The notes below the pieces were generated by a model. The model did not search any database. It worked only from the letters and a program-made list of their open reading frames with translations, and was not told the DNA's origin. Below are positions 15,040-24,373 of a stretch of 29,048 nt of DNA, in pieces. The DNA lies in assembly GCA_934699705.1 (NCBI GenBank), contig CAKUXD010000022.1:1-29048 (forward strand), written 5' to 3'. Made by a program: the position numbers and the translations under genes. Source of the DNA: an uncultured Candidatus Melainabacteria bacterium (GTDB taxonomy: Bacteria > Cyanobacteriota > Vampirovibrionia > Gastranaerophilales > Gastranaerophilaceae). Position 1 is the stretch's first letter; each line of letters opens with the position of its first letter.

Positions 15040-16251
15040 ATGACTGAAATTAATACTGAAACTCACATCATCAACAATAATGAAGATACAGAGAGCGACT
15101 TAGAGCAAGTTGCTCAGAGGTTGTATGATGAAAAAAAATATGACCAAGCTTTAAAGATATATTCTGACATGCTTTTGTATTCTTCAAATTCAGATATCTA
15201 TGTAAAAATGGGTAACTGCTTTGAAAATCAGGGAAAAATTGAAACAGCTATTGAATATTGGCAAAAAGCTGCAGACATTGATCCCTTAAACTTTAACGCA
15301 TATATAAATTTAGGCAATTACTATTTCAAAAAAAATAAAATAGAAAAAGCTATTACTTATTGGATAGCATCACTTCTTTCAATGCCTGAAGAACCAACCT
15401 CTAACTTAAATTTGGCTATCGCTTATACAATGAAAGAAATGCCAATTGAAGCAAACATTTATTTTGAAAAATATTTAAAATACGCACAGGATAAGACTTG
15501 TACAAAATACAAAGAGGTTTCAACAGTTATTGAAAAAAATAAAAAACTAGCAAATGATTACCTAAAATTAGGTGTACAATACCAATCAAACGGTGATAAT
15601 TTATCAGCCTTAAAATGCTATAAAAGAGCAATTCAATATTTTCCAATTTTTTCAAAAATTCATTTAAACTTAGGTTCTTTATATTTTCAGGATAAAAAAT
15701 ATGATGAAGCTGTAACACATTGGACACACGCCGAATATATCGACCCTAATTACCCGAAAACTCTTTGCAACATGGCAATCAGCTACGATATGCTAAAAAA
15801 ATATGATTATGCATATTGTTATTATACAAAATATGCCAATTTGATTATAAAAGAAATACTTGAATATGAAAAAGTTGCATCAAGGTGTTACAGGCTAAAA
15901 CCAATTATCGCTTCAAACCCTTATTGGATAACAAATCACTTGGAAATTGCGCAAAAAGCGATGAATAACTGCGAGTTTAGAAAAGCAATTAACGAGTTCA
16001 AAAATTATTTAATACTTAATCCAGATGATCAAGAAATTTACGCAGATTTGGTAAAAAAACTTGAAAATTACATTAATCCAGAAAAGAATGTAATAAAAAT
16101 GTGTCAAGAACAAGGTAAATTATGCATTGGCAAGAATGATTATAAAGGCGCTAAAGCTTATTACGCAAGAATTTTAGTTTTATCTGAACATGGAACCATT
16201 GAATATAACGAAGCAAAAAGAAGGTTGGAAATATGCTTACAACACTCTTAA
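15040..16251 (+). CDS. TPR-repeat protein
   Basis: The protein has 403 residues and consists mostly of tetratricopeptide repeats. Examples are VAQRLYDEKKYDQALKIYSD (about 23-42), then YVKMGNCFENQGKIETAIEY, NLGNYYFKKNKIEKAITYW, KLGVQYQSNGDNLSALKCYK and NLGSLYFQDKKYDEAVTHW. The N-terminal 20 residues are acidic and there is no signal peptide, so it is probably cytoplasmic. TPR arrays bind protein partners. There is no Shine-Dalgarno before the ATG; instead a strong extended -10 lies 12 nt upstream. The 3' end overlaps the next gene by 19 nt. The partner is unknown, and the nearby condensin operon has its own promoter, so a link to it is not shown. Confidence 0.85.
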   Translation: MTEINTETHIINNNEDTESDLEQVAQRLYDEKKYDQALKIYSDMLLYSSNSDIYVKMGNCFENQGKIETAIEYWQKAADIDPLNFNAYINLGNYYFKKNKIEKAITYWIASLLSMPEEPTSNLNLAIAYTMKEMPIEANIYFEKYLKYAQDKTCTKYKEVSTVIEKNKKLANDYLKLGVQYQSNGDNLSALKCYKRAIQYFPIFSKIHLNLGSLYFQDKKYDEAVTHWTHAEYIDPNYPKTLCNMAISYDMLKKYDYAYCYYTKYANLIIKEILEYEKVASRCYRLKPIIASNPYWITNHLEIAQKAMNNCEFRKAINEFKNYLILNPDDQEIYADLVKKLENYINPEKNVIKMCQEQGKLCIGKNDYKGAKAYYARILVLSEHGTIEYNEAKRRLEICLQHS

Positions 16252-16676
16252 TAAAAAGTTTTCATCACTATAAAAATCTTAAAAAATTTGTATATACAAA
16301 AATATTGAGAAAACATTATTACAGAACAGGCGCATGCAAGTGTTGTGGTGAATGTTGCCAGCATATTTATGTAAAGCATGGAAAACACGTTGTCAAAGAC
16401 GAAAAACAATTCAAAAAATTACAACTATTACACAGATTTTATACGTATTTAGAAGTTATCGGCAAAGACGAAACGGGATTAATTTTTTCTTGTTCAATGC
16501 AAGACAAAGAAACCAAGCGTTGCAAAATTCATAAAAATCGCCCTGCTATATGCAGAAGATACCCGCAAGAGGAGCTTTTTATGATGGGAGGCTCTCTTTC
16601 TAACGACTGTGGATATAAACTTGTTCCAATAATTCCATTTTCAGAAGTTTTATCCAATATAATAAAAAAATCTTAA
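16233..16676 (+). CDS. YkgJ-like CxxCxxCC cysteine-cluster protein
   Basis: The protein has 147 residues. Its N-terminal half has CKCCGECCQHIYV, and later CSMQDKETKRCKIH followed by NRPAICRRYP, the metal-binding pattern of the YkgJ / zinc- or iron-chelating UPF0153-type family. These proteins carry an eight-cysteine-type cluster and are suggested to bind Zn or Fe; the biochemical role is unclear. A basic, aromatic N-terminus (LIKSFHHYKNLKKFVYTKIL) precedes the cluster. The ATG is 19 nt inside the TPR gene, with AAGAAGG 8 nt upstream. It ends 4 nt before the promoter of smc. Confidence 0.85.
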   Translation: MLTTLLIKSFHHYKNLKKFVYTKILRKHYYRTGACKCCGECCQHIYVKHGKHVVKDEKQFKKLQLLHRFYTYLEVIGKDETGLIFSCSMQDKETKRCKIHKNRPAICRRYPQEELFMMGGSLSNDCGYKLVPIIPFSEVLSNIIKKS

Positions 16677-16680
16677 TGAT

Positions 16681-16709
16681 TTGACATGCTTTTATTCTTA
16701 TTGTCTAAT
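16681..16709 (+). promoter_or_regulatory. Promoter of smc-scpA-scpB
   Basis: A perfect TTGACA (16681-16686), 17 nt, then TCTAAT (16704-16709). The predicted start is near 16716, about 20 nt before ATG 16736, which has GTAGGA upstream. This is the best -35/-10 match in the window. Confidence 0.78.
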
Positions 16710-16735
16710 GTAGAAAAGTATACTTGGGTAGGAAT

Positions 16736-19700
16736 ATGTACATAAAGCAACTTGAAATTGATAATTTTAAGTCTTTTGCGCGAAAAGTTGACATACCGAT
16801 GGAAGAAGGTTTTACAACGGTATCAGGACCAAACGGCTCGGGCAAAAGTAACATTATTGATAGCATATTATTCGCTTTAGGGTTGGCAACAACCCGCAAT
16901 TTACGTGCTGAAAAAGTTGCCCATTTAATTTCTACCTACACAAACAAAAATGAAGCTACCGTAAAAGTTACATTCTCTGGAACTGAAGACGGAGTTGATT
17001 TTTCTATTGCCAGAAGACTTAAAAAGGCTTCTAACGGAACATACCTAAGTACATACTACCTTAATGATAGTGTTACAACACTAACCGATATACATTCACT
17101 CTTAGAAAAATACAATATTACTCCAAATAGCTACAACGTTATCATGCAACTTGATGTAATGAGTATCACAAATTGTACGTCTTTTGAACGCAGAAAAATT
17201 GTTGATGAAATCGCTGGAGTTGCAGATTTTGACCGCAGAATAGAACAAGCAACAAAAGAACTTGATACGGTTGAAGATAGAGTTGAAAGAACAAATTTTA
17301 TCTTAACTGAGGTTGAAGGCAGACTTCAACAATTGGAAGAAGAAAAAGAAGTTGCTCTTAAATATCAGAAATATAAAGAAGAAAAAGCTGGTTACGAAAG
17401 TCAAATTAACGCAGTAAGATTTTTTGACATAAAACGTAATTTAGAAAAAGCTCATCTTAACATTTTAGAATTTGGCAAAAAGAAAAAAGAAGCCGAAGTT
17501 GAATTAACAGATACTAATGAAAAATTAAAATTAATAAAAGAAAAATACGAAACTATTTCTAAAGAGGTTAAAGAAAAAGGCGAAGATAAGCAAATAGAGC
17601 TTAAAAAACAAGCCGAAGAAATTAAAGGTTCTATCGACAGAAAAGAAAATGCCATAACTTACGCAGATAAACAAATTTCTGACGGTTTGAAATCAATTGA
17701 AAACGCCAAAAATGGTATAGAAAATCAAAGAAAAAAAATTGAAGATACTAAATTAAAAATTGAACTAAAAAATGATGAAATAAAAATCATCGACAACGAT
17801 TTAAATGAAAAACAAAATGAATTAAAAACTATTCTTGAAGAAATGACTGGGCTTAATCAAACGGCAGATCAGTATATTGAAAAAAGAAATGCTTTACGTA
17901 CAAAAAAAGAAGAACTTCAAGATGCCGAAACAAAATTAATTCAAGAAAAATTACCACTTGAAAATGATTTAAAAATATTAAAAGATAAATTATCTCAAGC
18001 AAAAGAAACTGTCGAAACACTTGAAAAATTCAAGTCAGAATTTAACACAGAAAAAGATAAACGCGAACTTGAGATAAAAAATTTAGAAAACGAAATTGAA
18101 GATTTGAAAATTGTTCAGACAAAGTTGATGAACGACGCTCAAACCAATAAAAGCGACTTAGAAGATATCAATTTCCAAATAGATGCACTTCTTAGAAAAA
18201 TCACAACCTTGAAAACTCAAAAAGAAGTTCAGCGAGAAAATTCAAATTATGCGGTAGATTACGTTATAAAATCAGATATAAAAGGTGTTCACGCACCTTT
18301 AGTAAAACTTGGAAAAGTAGATAAAGAATACGCTCTTGCCCTTGAAACAGCAATTGGCGGAAGAATGGAGCATATCGTAGTTGAAAACGAATACGTTGCC
18401 TCTAGCGCTATTGAAATTCTTAAATCAAGCGGTGCAGGCAGAGCAACATTTATACCCCTAAACAAAATTAGAAAAGCTCCAACAAGTCTAAATCTACCAA
18501 AAGACAATGGAGTTATTGATTTTGCAATTAATTTAATTGACTTTAATGACATCTACCTAGACGCATTTTTCTATGCAGTAGGTGAAACTTTGGTTGTAGA
18601 AGACGAAAGTGTTGCAAGAAAATTAATGGGTAAGTACCGCATGGTTACGCTAACTGGTGAAATCTACGAAAAAACTGGTTCTATCACTGGTGGTAAAGCT
18701 CGTCGTTCAGGTCCGAAATTCAGCCAAAATGATGACGATGAACTTGAAAAGCTGAAACTTAAACATAAAGAACTAGAAAATGCTTATAATAACGCCATTA
18801 AAGAAAAATCAGACATAGAAGATAAATTAACAAAAGTAAGAAAAGATTATTCTGAAACAATTACAGCACTTAGTGAGGCTAAATCTGACTTTAAACGTTT
18901 TATGTCAGATGCTCAGGAAACAGAAACAAAATTAGAAGAAAATAAAAACTTTATTAAAACAGAAACTCCGAATGTTGAAAAAATTAACAACAAATTGGAT
19001 AAATTAGAAGCTAAGGATATAGACTTAAATTCAGCGATATTAGATATTCAAGCTCAAATTGATGAAGTTGAAAAATTAATGGACAACGACACTTTAAAAG
19101 ACCTGAAAGAAAAAACAGAGTCAGTTGAAGATGATATCAAACGTCTAACTAATAATAAAATGCTTGCTTGCAACGATATTTCTGAATCAAATAGACAAAT
19201 AGCTTTTGATGAATCAATTATAAATTCACGTTTTGATGAAATTACAAATATCAAAAAGAATAACGAAAAATACGAAGCAGATAAAACAAAAGCTCAAAAT
19301 GAAATTAAAACTCTAAAAGAAGAACTTTCAGAACTTAATGTTCAAATAGAAACTATCACAGACAAATTGAAAGAACTTCTTGAAGAACGCGACCAAATAA
19401 ATGCAGACTTATTAGAAATTGAAAAAAATAAACATCTTAAAGAATCTGATATTGAAAAAATTGCAGAACAAATTGAATCATTTAAAGCTCGCAGACGTGA
19501 GCTTGTGCCTCAATTAGAAACGGCAAAACAAGAACTTGAAAGCACAGGCGTAGATATTTCAACACTTGAACCTGCAACTATTTCAATTGACGAAATTAAT
19601 GCAAAAATCCAAAAACTTCAAAAGAAAATGGACGAATTAGGCGACGTAAATATGCGCGCAATTAACGAATATGAAATAGTTTCTATTCGTCAAAAAGAAA

Positions 19701-20230
19701 TGAAAGAACAAATTGAAACACTATCAAAAGAACGCAAGGAAATCCTTGAAAGAATGCAAGGATACGAGCAATTGAAAAAAGAATCGTTCATGAAAACATA
19801 CAATCATTTGAATATTCATTTCAAAGAAGCGTTCTTAGAGCTTGCAGGTGGAGAAGGAACATTAATTTTAGAAACACCAGAAGAACCATTCCAGGGCGGT
19901 TTAACAATTGATGCACAACCAAGAGATAAAAAGCGCCAAAGATTAGAAAGTATGTCTGGTGGCGAAAAATCAATCACAGCGCTTGCTTTCGTGTTTGCAA
20001 TTCAAAACTACTTACCAGCACCATTTTATGCCTTTGACGAAGTTGACCAAAGTTTAGATGGCATAAACGTTGAAAAATTAGCAAATTTAATTGCTACACA
20101 ATCAAAAAATACGCAATTTATAGTAGTTAGTCATCGCCGACCTATGATAGAATCAGCTAATAGGACTATTGGCGTAACTCAACAAGAAAAAGGAATTACT
20201 AAAGTTACAGGAATAAAATTAAGAGATTAG
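16736..20230 (+). CDS. smc: Chromosome partition protein SMC
   Basis: SMC forms the ATP-driven ring that folds and helps separate the chromosome, together with ScpA and ScpB. The protein has 1164 residues from ATG 16736. The in-frame TTG 16724 overlaps the ribosome binding site GTAGGA and is rejected. Walker A is GPNGSGKSN (about 31-39). Two long coiled coils flank a hinge at about 500-660 that includes GVHAPLVKLGKV and GSITGG. Near the C-terminus are the ABC signature MSGGEKSITALAF (about 1072-1084) and Walker B FYAFDEVDQSLDG (about 1096-1108). Most bacteria have DEVDAALD here; DEVDQSLDGINVE is closer to cyanobacterial SMC. Length and layout are normal. scpA follows after 3 nt. Confidence 0.97.
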   Translation: MYIKQLEIDNFKSFARKVDIPMEEGFTTVSGPNGSGKSNIIDSILFALGLATTRNLRAEKVAHLISTYTNKNEATVKVTFSGTEDGVDFSIARRLKKASNGTYLSTYYLNDSVTTLTDIHSLLEKYNITPNSYNVIMQLDVMSITNCTSFERRKIVDEIAGVADFDRRIEQATKELDTVEDRVERTNFILTEVEGRLQQLEEEKEVALKYQKYKEEKAGYESQINAVRFFDIKRNLEKAHLNILEFGKKKKEAEVELTDTNEKLKLIKEKYETISKEVKEKGEDKQIELKKQAEEIKGSIDRKENAITYADKQISDGLKSIENAKNGIENQRKKIEDTKLKIELKNDEIKIIDNDLNEKQNELKTILEEMTGLNQTADQYIEKRNALRTKKEELQDAETKLIQEKLPLENDLKILKDKLSQAKETVETLEKFKSEFNTEKDKRELEIKNLENEIEDLKIVQTKLMNDAQTNKSDLEDINFQIDALLRKITTLKTQKEVQRENSNYAVDYVIKSDIKGVHAPLVKLGKVDKEYALALETAIGGRMEHIVVENEYVASSAIEILKSSGAGRATFIPLNKIRKAPTSLNLPKDNGVIDFAINLIDFNDIYLDAFFYAVGETLVVEDESVARKLMGKYRMVTLTGEIYEKTGSITGGKARRSGPKFSQNDDDELEKLKLKHKELENAYNNAIKEKSDIEDKLTKVRKDYSETITALSEAKSDFKRFMSDAQETETKLEENKNFIKTETPNVEKINNKLDKLEAKDIDLNSAILDIQAQIDEVEKLMDNDTLKDLKEKTESVEDDIKRLTNNKMLACNDISESNRQIAFDESIINSRFDEITNIKKNNEKYEADKTKAQNEIKTLKEELSELNVQIETITDKLKELLEERDQINADLLEIEKNKHLKESDIEKIAEQIESFKARRRELVPQLETAKQELESTGVDISTLEPATISIDEINAKIQKLQKKMDELGDVNMRAINEYEIVSIRQKEMKEQIETLSKERKEILERMQGYEQLKKESFMKTYNHLNIHFKEAFLELAGGEGTLILETPEEPFQGGLTIDAQPRDKKRQRLESMSGGEKSITALAFVFAIQNYLPAPFYAFDEVDQSLDGINVEKLANLIATQSKNTQFIVVSHRRPMIESANRTIGVTQQEKGITKVTGIKLRD

Positions 20231-20233
20231 AAT

Positions 20234-21004
20234 ATGGCAGAAGCATTTATTTTTGATAATTTAGAACAAAAAAATTCTTTGCAGGCAGAAGGTATTGAAA
20301 TCCTTGTGCAAATGGCAAAAAATGGTAAAATTGATCCTTGGAATATTGATATTATAGATATTACAGATAAATATCTTTCACATTTGTTTGAAATGAAAGC
20401 GCAAAATCTTAGAGCAACTGGTAAAACTTTGCTTTTTGCGTCAGTTTTATTAAGATTAAAATCTAATGTGCTAGAAGGTAATGATATTTTTGATTTTGAA
20501 GACGAAAATCAAGACGATTATGAAATTTCAGACGATGAAATTATTGATAATTATGAATTACCAACAAACAATGTAATTTCCTTTGATGAAGTTCTACAAA
20601 GACGTACAAGCGTAAAAGTAAACAGAAACAGAACTGTAACTTTGAAAGACTTGATTAGACAATTAGAATTTTACGAAAAATTAGAGCAAAAACAATCGTT
20701 AAAACAAGCACACGAACGAGCAAAACGCCGAGTTCGTTCTTATGCAAATTTGACTGCTGATGATATTGTAAATTTAGCACACGAAGAATTTATTGAAAAT
20801 TCTGTTCTTGCTATTCAATCAAAACTTGAAAAAATATTCAACAAGGAAGAAAAAGTTGAACTTCACGAATTAATTTCAATAGGTATCAATAAAATTACTG
20901 CATATATTGCGTTATTATTTTTAACAGCAGAAGGCAAATGCGATTTGGAACAAGAAGAATTTTACTCTGATTTATACGTGGTGAAAGCAAATGGAACAAC
21001 TTAA
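20234..21004 (+). CDS. scpA: Segregation and condensation protein A (kleisin)
   Basis: ScpA bridges the two SMC heads and binds ScpB. The protein has 256 residues. The N-terminus shows the family pattern GIEILVQMAKNGKIDPWNID, followed by TDKYL and the LLFASVLLRLKSN helix. A middle acidic linker (about 80-115) precedes the C-terminal winged helix that contacts the SMC head (EKVELHELISIGINKITAYI, then FLTAEGKCDLEQEEFYSDLYV). It starts 3 nt after the smc stop and overlaps scpB by 14 nt, so the trio is one operon with coupled translation. Length is normal. Confidence 0.93.
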   Translation: MAEAFIFDNLEQKNSLQAEGIEILVQMAKNGKIDPWNIDIIDITDKYLSHLFEMKAQNLRATGKTLLFASVLLRLKSNVLEGNDIFDFEDENQDDYEISDDEIIDNYELPTNNVISFDEVLQRRTSVKVNRNRTVTLKDLIRQLEFYEKLEQKQSLKQAHERAKRRVRSYANLTADDIVNLAHEEFIENSVLAIQSKLEKIFNKEEKVELHELISIGINKITAYIALLFLTAEGKCDLEQEEFYSDLYVVKANGTT

Positions 21005-21560
21005 ATCAAGAATTGAAGCGGTGCTTTTCACAACAGGAAAAGCTCTACAAACTGCAGAAATCGCAGAAATTTTAGAAACAGATAACGATAGCGTTGAAGA
21101 AGCAATGCTAGAGCTTATCATGGATTATTCTTCACGTGATGGCGCTTTAGAAATTGACGACGAAAACGGCTATATTTTACAAGTTAAATCAGAACACATG
21201 GATATTGTAGAGAAACTTTGTCCCGTTGATTTAAGACCAGCGGTTTTAAAAACTTTAACAGTCATCGCATTAAAAGAACCAATTCGCCAATCTAATTTAA
21301 AAGAAATTCGTGGTGCGAATGCTTATGAGCATGTAAAAGAACTTGTTGATATGGGCTTAATTTCCCGAACAAAGGACAAAAACGGACGCTCATTTAACAT
21401 AAAAACTACGCCAAAATTTGCAGAATATTTCAAACTTAAAGGCGACGCAAAGACTTTAGCAAAGATTTTAGAAGTAGATAAAGGCATAAAAGACGATGAC
21501 GATGACAATACGGTTGTCGTAAGCCTTGCGAAAAACACAAAAACAGCAGAAGATATTTAA
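20991..21560 (+). CDS. scpB: Segregation and condensation protein B
   Basis: ScpB dimerises and binds the ScpA linker within the SMC complex. The protein has 189 residues. It starts MEQLKSRIEAVLFTTGKALQ, the typical ScpB opening. The second winged helix contains LKTLTVIALKEPIRQSNLKE and VKELVDMGLISRT (about 83-127), equivalent to the family's 'ALAIIAYKQPITR' region. GGTGA lies 6 nt before the ATG, inside scpA. The C-terminus is a short acidic and polar tail. No further gene is coupled; a new promoter follows. Confidence 0.92.
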   Translation: MEQLKSRIEAVLFTTGKALQTAEIAEILETDNDSVEEAMLELIMDYSSRDGALEIDDENGYILQVKSEHMDIVEKLCPVDLRPAVLKTLTVIALKEPIRQSNLKEIRGANAYEHVKELVDMGLISRTKDKNGRSFNIKTTPKFAEYFKLKGDAKTLAKILEVDKGIKDDDDDNTVVVSLAKNTKTAEDI

Positions 21561-21568
21561 TTAATTAT

Positions 21569-21597
21569 TTGCCCATAAAATTCTCGCATGATATAAT
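21569..21597 (+). promoter_or_regulatory. Extended -10 promoter, probably giving a leaderless mRNA
   Basis: TTGCCC (21569-21574), 17 nt, then TATAAT (21592-21597) with TGA before it (an extended -10). The ATG of the kinase is at 21604, exactly 7 nt after the -10, where transcription would normally begin. An AAGG at 21599-21602 is too close to the ATG to act as a Shine-Dalgarno. Confidence 0.7.
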
Positions 21598-21603
21598 CAA
21601 GGT

Positions 21604-23502
21604 ATGACTTGGATTAAAAATTTAACTACTCAAAATCGTCTAATAATTTTCGGACTTGTATCAACAACTCTTGTAATGGTTTGTCTTACTTGTTTTGCGG
21701 TTAATAAAATCCAAAAAAATCTTGATACCGGTTACAAAAACTTTGGTCAGATTATATCAAAAACATTAGCCATAGAATCAGTAGAAATAACGAAAGACAT
21801 ACCAGAGTTAAGCAAATATGATACCTTACGCTCTCATTCCTTGTCAATTTTGGGAAGTAATGATGATATTTCGTTCATTGAATTTAAAGATAACAATTCA
21901 AGAACTATATATTCAAGTCGCGAGGACTACTCCAAAAGAGCCGAAACAGCTAAAATTGCCGTAAGTTCACCAATGATACTAAAAAATGGAGCAAATTCTC
22001 AAACAGTAGGTTCAGTAATGGTCGGACTGTCAGGCACAATAATTGGTGCAATTACAGACACCACAACGACCTCATTAATCATGGTTTTTGCTTTAACTTG
22101 GGGATTAATTGTTCTTGTAATGCTTGCAAATACTATTCTTTCAACAAAAGAATTAAAATTGTTACAAGACGGAGTTAAACAAATTTCTTCAGGAACATTC
22201 GGTATAAAAGTTGAATCAAATGGCATGAACAAAGAAGCCAAACAGTTATTTGATGCCTTCAATGACATGTCATCACGCTTGCACCAATACGAAGAACAAA
22301 ATATTGGCCAATTAACCTTGGAAAAAAATAAACTTGAAGCAATTTTAACCTGTATCGCAAACGGAGTTGTAGTTTGTGATAATTACGATAACGTAATATT
22401 AATAAATGAACATGCGCAAAAACTTTTAGATGTTACTCCAAAAGAAATCATGCAAACAAAAATCCAACAATACTGCGATACAAACGGAGAAATGTGTTTC
22501 AAAGAACGTATTGAACAATTCAAAGATACGCCACTTGATGTTATAGAACAACGCCCGCTTGCATTCAATATTGAAGTTAATCAGCGTGTAATAAAAGCGG
22601 TAATGTCGCCAATGTTCACAGTTAACAAAGAATATGTGGGCTACATTATTGTACTTATTGACGTTACAAAAGAAATTGAAATGGACAAACTACGTTCACA
22701 CTTCATTTCAAATGTATCACACGAATTAAGAACGCCTGTTACTGTGTTAAGGAGCTACATTGACACACTTTACAATTACGGTAACGACTTTGATTTTAAT
22801 ACACAAAAAGAATTTATTGGAGTAATGAACCAAGAAATTATCCGCCTAAACAGAATGGTTAACGACATTTTAGACTTTTCAAGATACGAATCTCAAAATG
22901 TTAAATTAGAAAAAACAAAACAAGATATTATGCCTGTGATAGAAGACGTAGTTGACGAAATGAAGATATTAGCATCAGAGCATCATCTAACCTTCTCTGT
23001 AATGAAAGAGGCTGATTTACCAGAAGTACCGTTCAATAAAGACAGTATTAGGCGAGTTTTAGCAAATATTGTGTCTAATGCAATAAAATATTCACCTGAT
23101 GGCAAACGTATTAAAATTCGTGCAGAAAGAGCCAGAGTTGGTGATTATATAGAAATCAGTGTAGAAGACCAAGGTCAAGGTATCGCAGAAGAATATCTGG
23201 ACAAAGTTTTTGACAGATTTTTTAGAATTGAAACTCAAACACACTCTATAAAAGGCACAGGACTAGGACTTCATCTGGTAAAAATTTCTGTTGAAAAACA
23301 CCATCAAGGACAAGTGTTTGTTCAATCAAAATTAGGTGAAGGTTCAACTTTCGGCTTCCGTTTGCCAATAAACCCTGTTGAAACTGACGAAACAGACACG
23401 CCACAAGACGAAATGCCTGAAAAAACAGAAGAAGAAGTTAAACAAATTGCCCAACAAAACAACGGCAACGACGGTTGGGAAATTTCATTTGAAAAAAGAT
23501 AA
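21604..23502 (+). CDS. Membrane sensor histidine kinase (HAMP-PAS-HisKA-HATPase)
   Basis: The protein has 632 residues. Membrane helix 1 is about 12-33 (LIIFGLVSTTLVMVCLTCFA). A periplasmic sensor domain spans about 34-155, and helix 2 is about 157-178. A HAMP linker (about 179-232) is followed by a PAS domain (EAILTCIANGVVVCD, from about 245 on). HisKA has the H-box VSHELRTP with the phosphorylated H373. The ATPase domain has the N-box NIVSNAIKYSPDG, G1 DQGQGI, F-box FDRFF and G2 GTGLGLHLV. The architecture matches the WalK/PhoR/ResE class. An acidic, Q-rich tail of about 50 residues extends past the kinase. No response regulator gene is next to it, so it is an orphan kinase. It has its own promoter after scpB. 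The signal sensed is unknown. Confidence 0.93.
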   Translation: MTWIKNLTTQNRLIIFGLVSTTLVMVCLTCFAVNKIQKNLDTGYKNFGQIISKTLAIESVEITKDIPELSKYDTLRSHSLSILGSNDDISFIEFKDNNSRTIYSSREDYSKRAETAKIAVSSPMILKNGANSQTVGSVMVGLSGTIIGAITDTTTTSLIMVFALTWGLIVLVMLANTILSTKELKLLQDGVKQISSGTFGIKVESNGMNKEAKQLFDAFNDMSSRLHQYEEQNIGQLTLEKNKLEAILTCIANGVVVCDNYDNVILINEHAQKLLDVTPKEIMQTKIQQYCDTNGEMCFKERIEQFKDTPLDVIEQRPLAFNIEVNQRVIKAVMSPMFTVNKEYVGYIIVLIDVTKEIEMDKLRSHFISNVSHELRTPVTVLRSYIDTLYNYGNDFDFNTQKEFIGVMNQEIIRLNRMVNDILDFSRYESQNVKLEKTKQDIMPVIEDVVDEMKILASEHHLTFSVMKEADLPEVPFNKDSIRRVLANIVSNAIKYSPDGKRIKIRAERARVGDYIEISVEDQGQGIAEEYLDKVFDRFFRIETQTHSIKGTGLGLHLVKISVEKHHQGQVFVQSKLGEGSTFGFRLPINPVETDETDTPQDEMPEKTEEEVKQIAQQNNGNDGWEISFEKR

Positions 23503-23569
23503 AATGTTCTAAAACCTTATTTAATTTTAAAATTATATATAAATCAAATTTTAAAATTGAAACAAAATA

Positions 23570-24373
23570 TTAAGAAGATTTTGTTTTAAAAGATTTATAA
23601 ACAATAAAAACACTTGCAAACACAATAATAATCAAGGAAACAACTTGTGCAATGTGTAAATGCGCTATACTTACAATATTATCTAGTCTTAAACCCTCAA
23701 TATAAAATCGCACAATTGAATATAAAATCAAATAATATGCGAAAATCAAACCATCAAATTTTGCTCTAAATTTTCGAACAACAAAGAATAGAATTAAAAA
23801 AATCAACAGATTTAAAATAGACTCATACAAAAATGTAGGGTGAAAGTATTTAAAACCTTCATACCCTGCTATACGGTTAGCTTCAGGAATAAAAACTTTA
23901 ATAAATCCGTTTGTAGGTAAGCCATACGCTTCAGAATTAAAGAAATTTCCCCAACGCCCTATTGCTTGCGCTAAAATTAAGCCATAAGCAACAATATCCG
24001 CCATTTTTAGGATTGGTAGTCTTGAATATTTACAGTAAATTACACCCGAAATAAAGCCACCAAAAATTCCGCCATGAATTGATAATCCGCCTTGTCTTAT
24101 ATTTAATATTTCGTTTAAATTTTCAGCATAATAAGCATGGTTCACAAGACAATAATAAAGCCTTGCAAACACAATTCCGACAATAATTACGACAGATGCT
24201 AAATTAAACAAAACATCTGCATCAATAACATCTTTATAATATTTTTTTGCAATTAAATACGATACATAAAAGCCAGATAAAGCGGCAATTGCCATAGTTA
24301 TACCATAACAATAAATAGGCAACCCAAATAAATTAAACGCTACGTCTGTTGGCGATACTAAAACTAAAGACAT
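23570..24373 (-). CDS. lgt: Prolipoprotein diacylglyceryl transferase
   Basis: Lgt is an inner-membrane enzyme that moves diacylglycerol from phosphatidylglycerol to the lipobox cysteine of prolipoproteins. The protein has 267 residues. The Lgt signatures are visible: GGLSIHGGIFGG (about 94-105) and GRWGNFFNSEAYG (about 139-151), the latter with the phosphatidylglycerol-binding Arg. About seven hydrophobic helices span the protein, and the C-terminus ends in a basic KSFKTKSS. The ATG overlaps the stop of the lipoprotein gene upstream by 1 base (TAATG), so the enzyme is coupled to one of its likely substrates. Length is typical. Confidence 0.95.
   Translation of the reverse strand: MSLVLVSPTDVAFNLFGLPIYCYGITMAIAALSGFYVSYLIAKKYYKDVIDADVLFNLASVVIIVGIVFARLYYCLVNHAYYAENLNEILNIRQGGLSIHGGIFGGFISGVIYCKYSRLPILKMADIVAYGLILAQAIGRWGNFFNSEAYGLPTNGFIKVFIPEANRIAGYEGFKYFHPTFLYESILNLLIFLILFFVVRKFRAKFDGLIFAYYLILYSIVRFYIEGLRLDNIVSIAHLHIAQVVSLIIIVFASVFIVYKSFKTKSS

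Noticed and set aside
23523..23558. Two copies of the palindrome AATTTTAAAATT 24 bp apart between convergent genes
   Set aside because: Made only of A and T in a very AT-rich gap. The arms can pair but would be weak, so neither a terminator nor a binding site can be supported.
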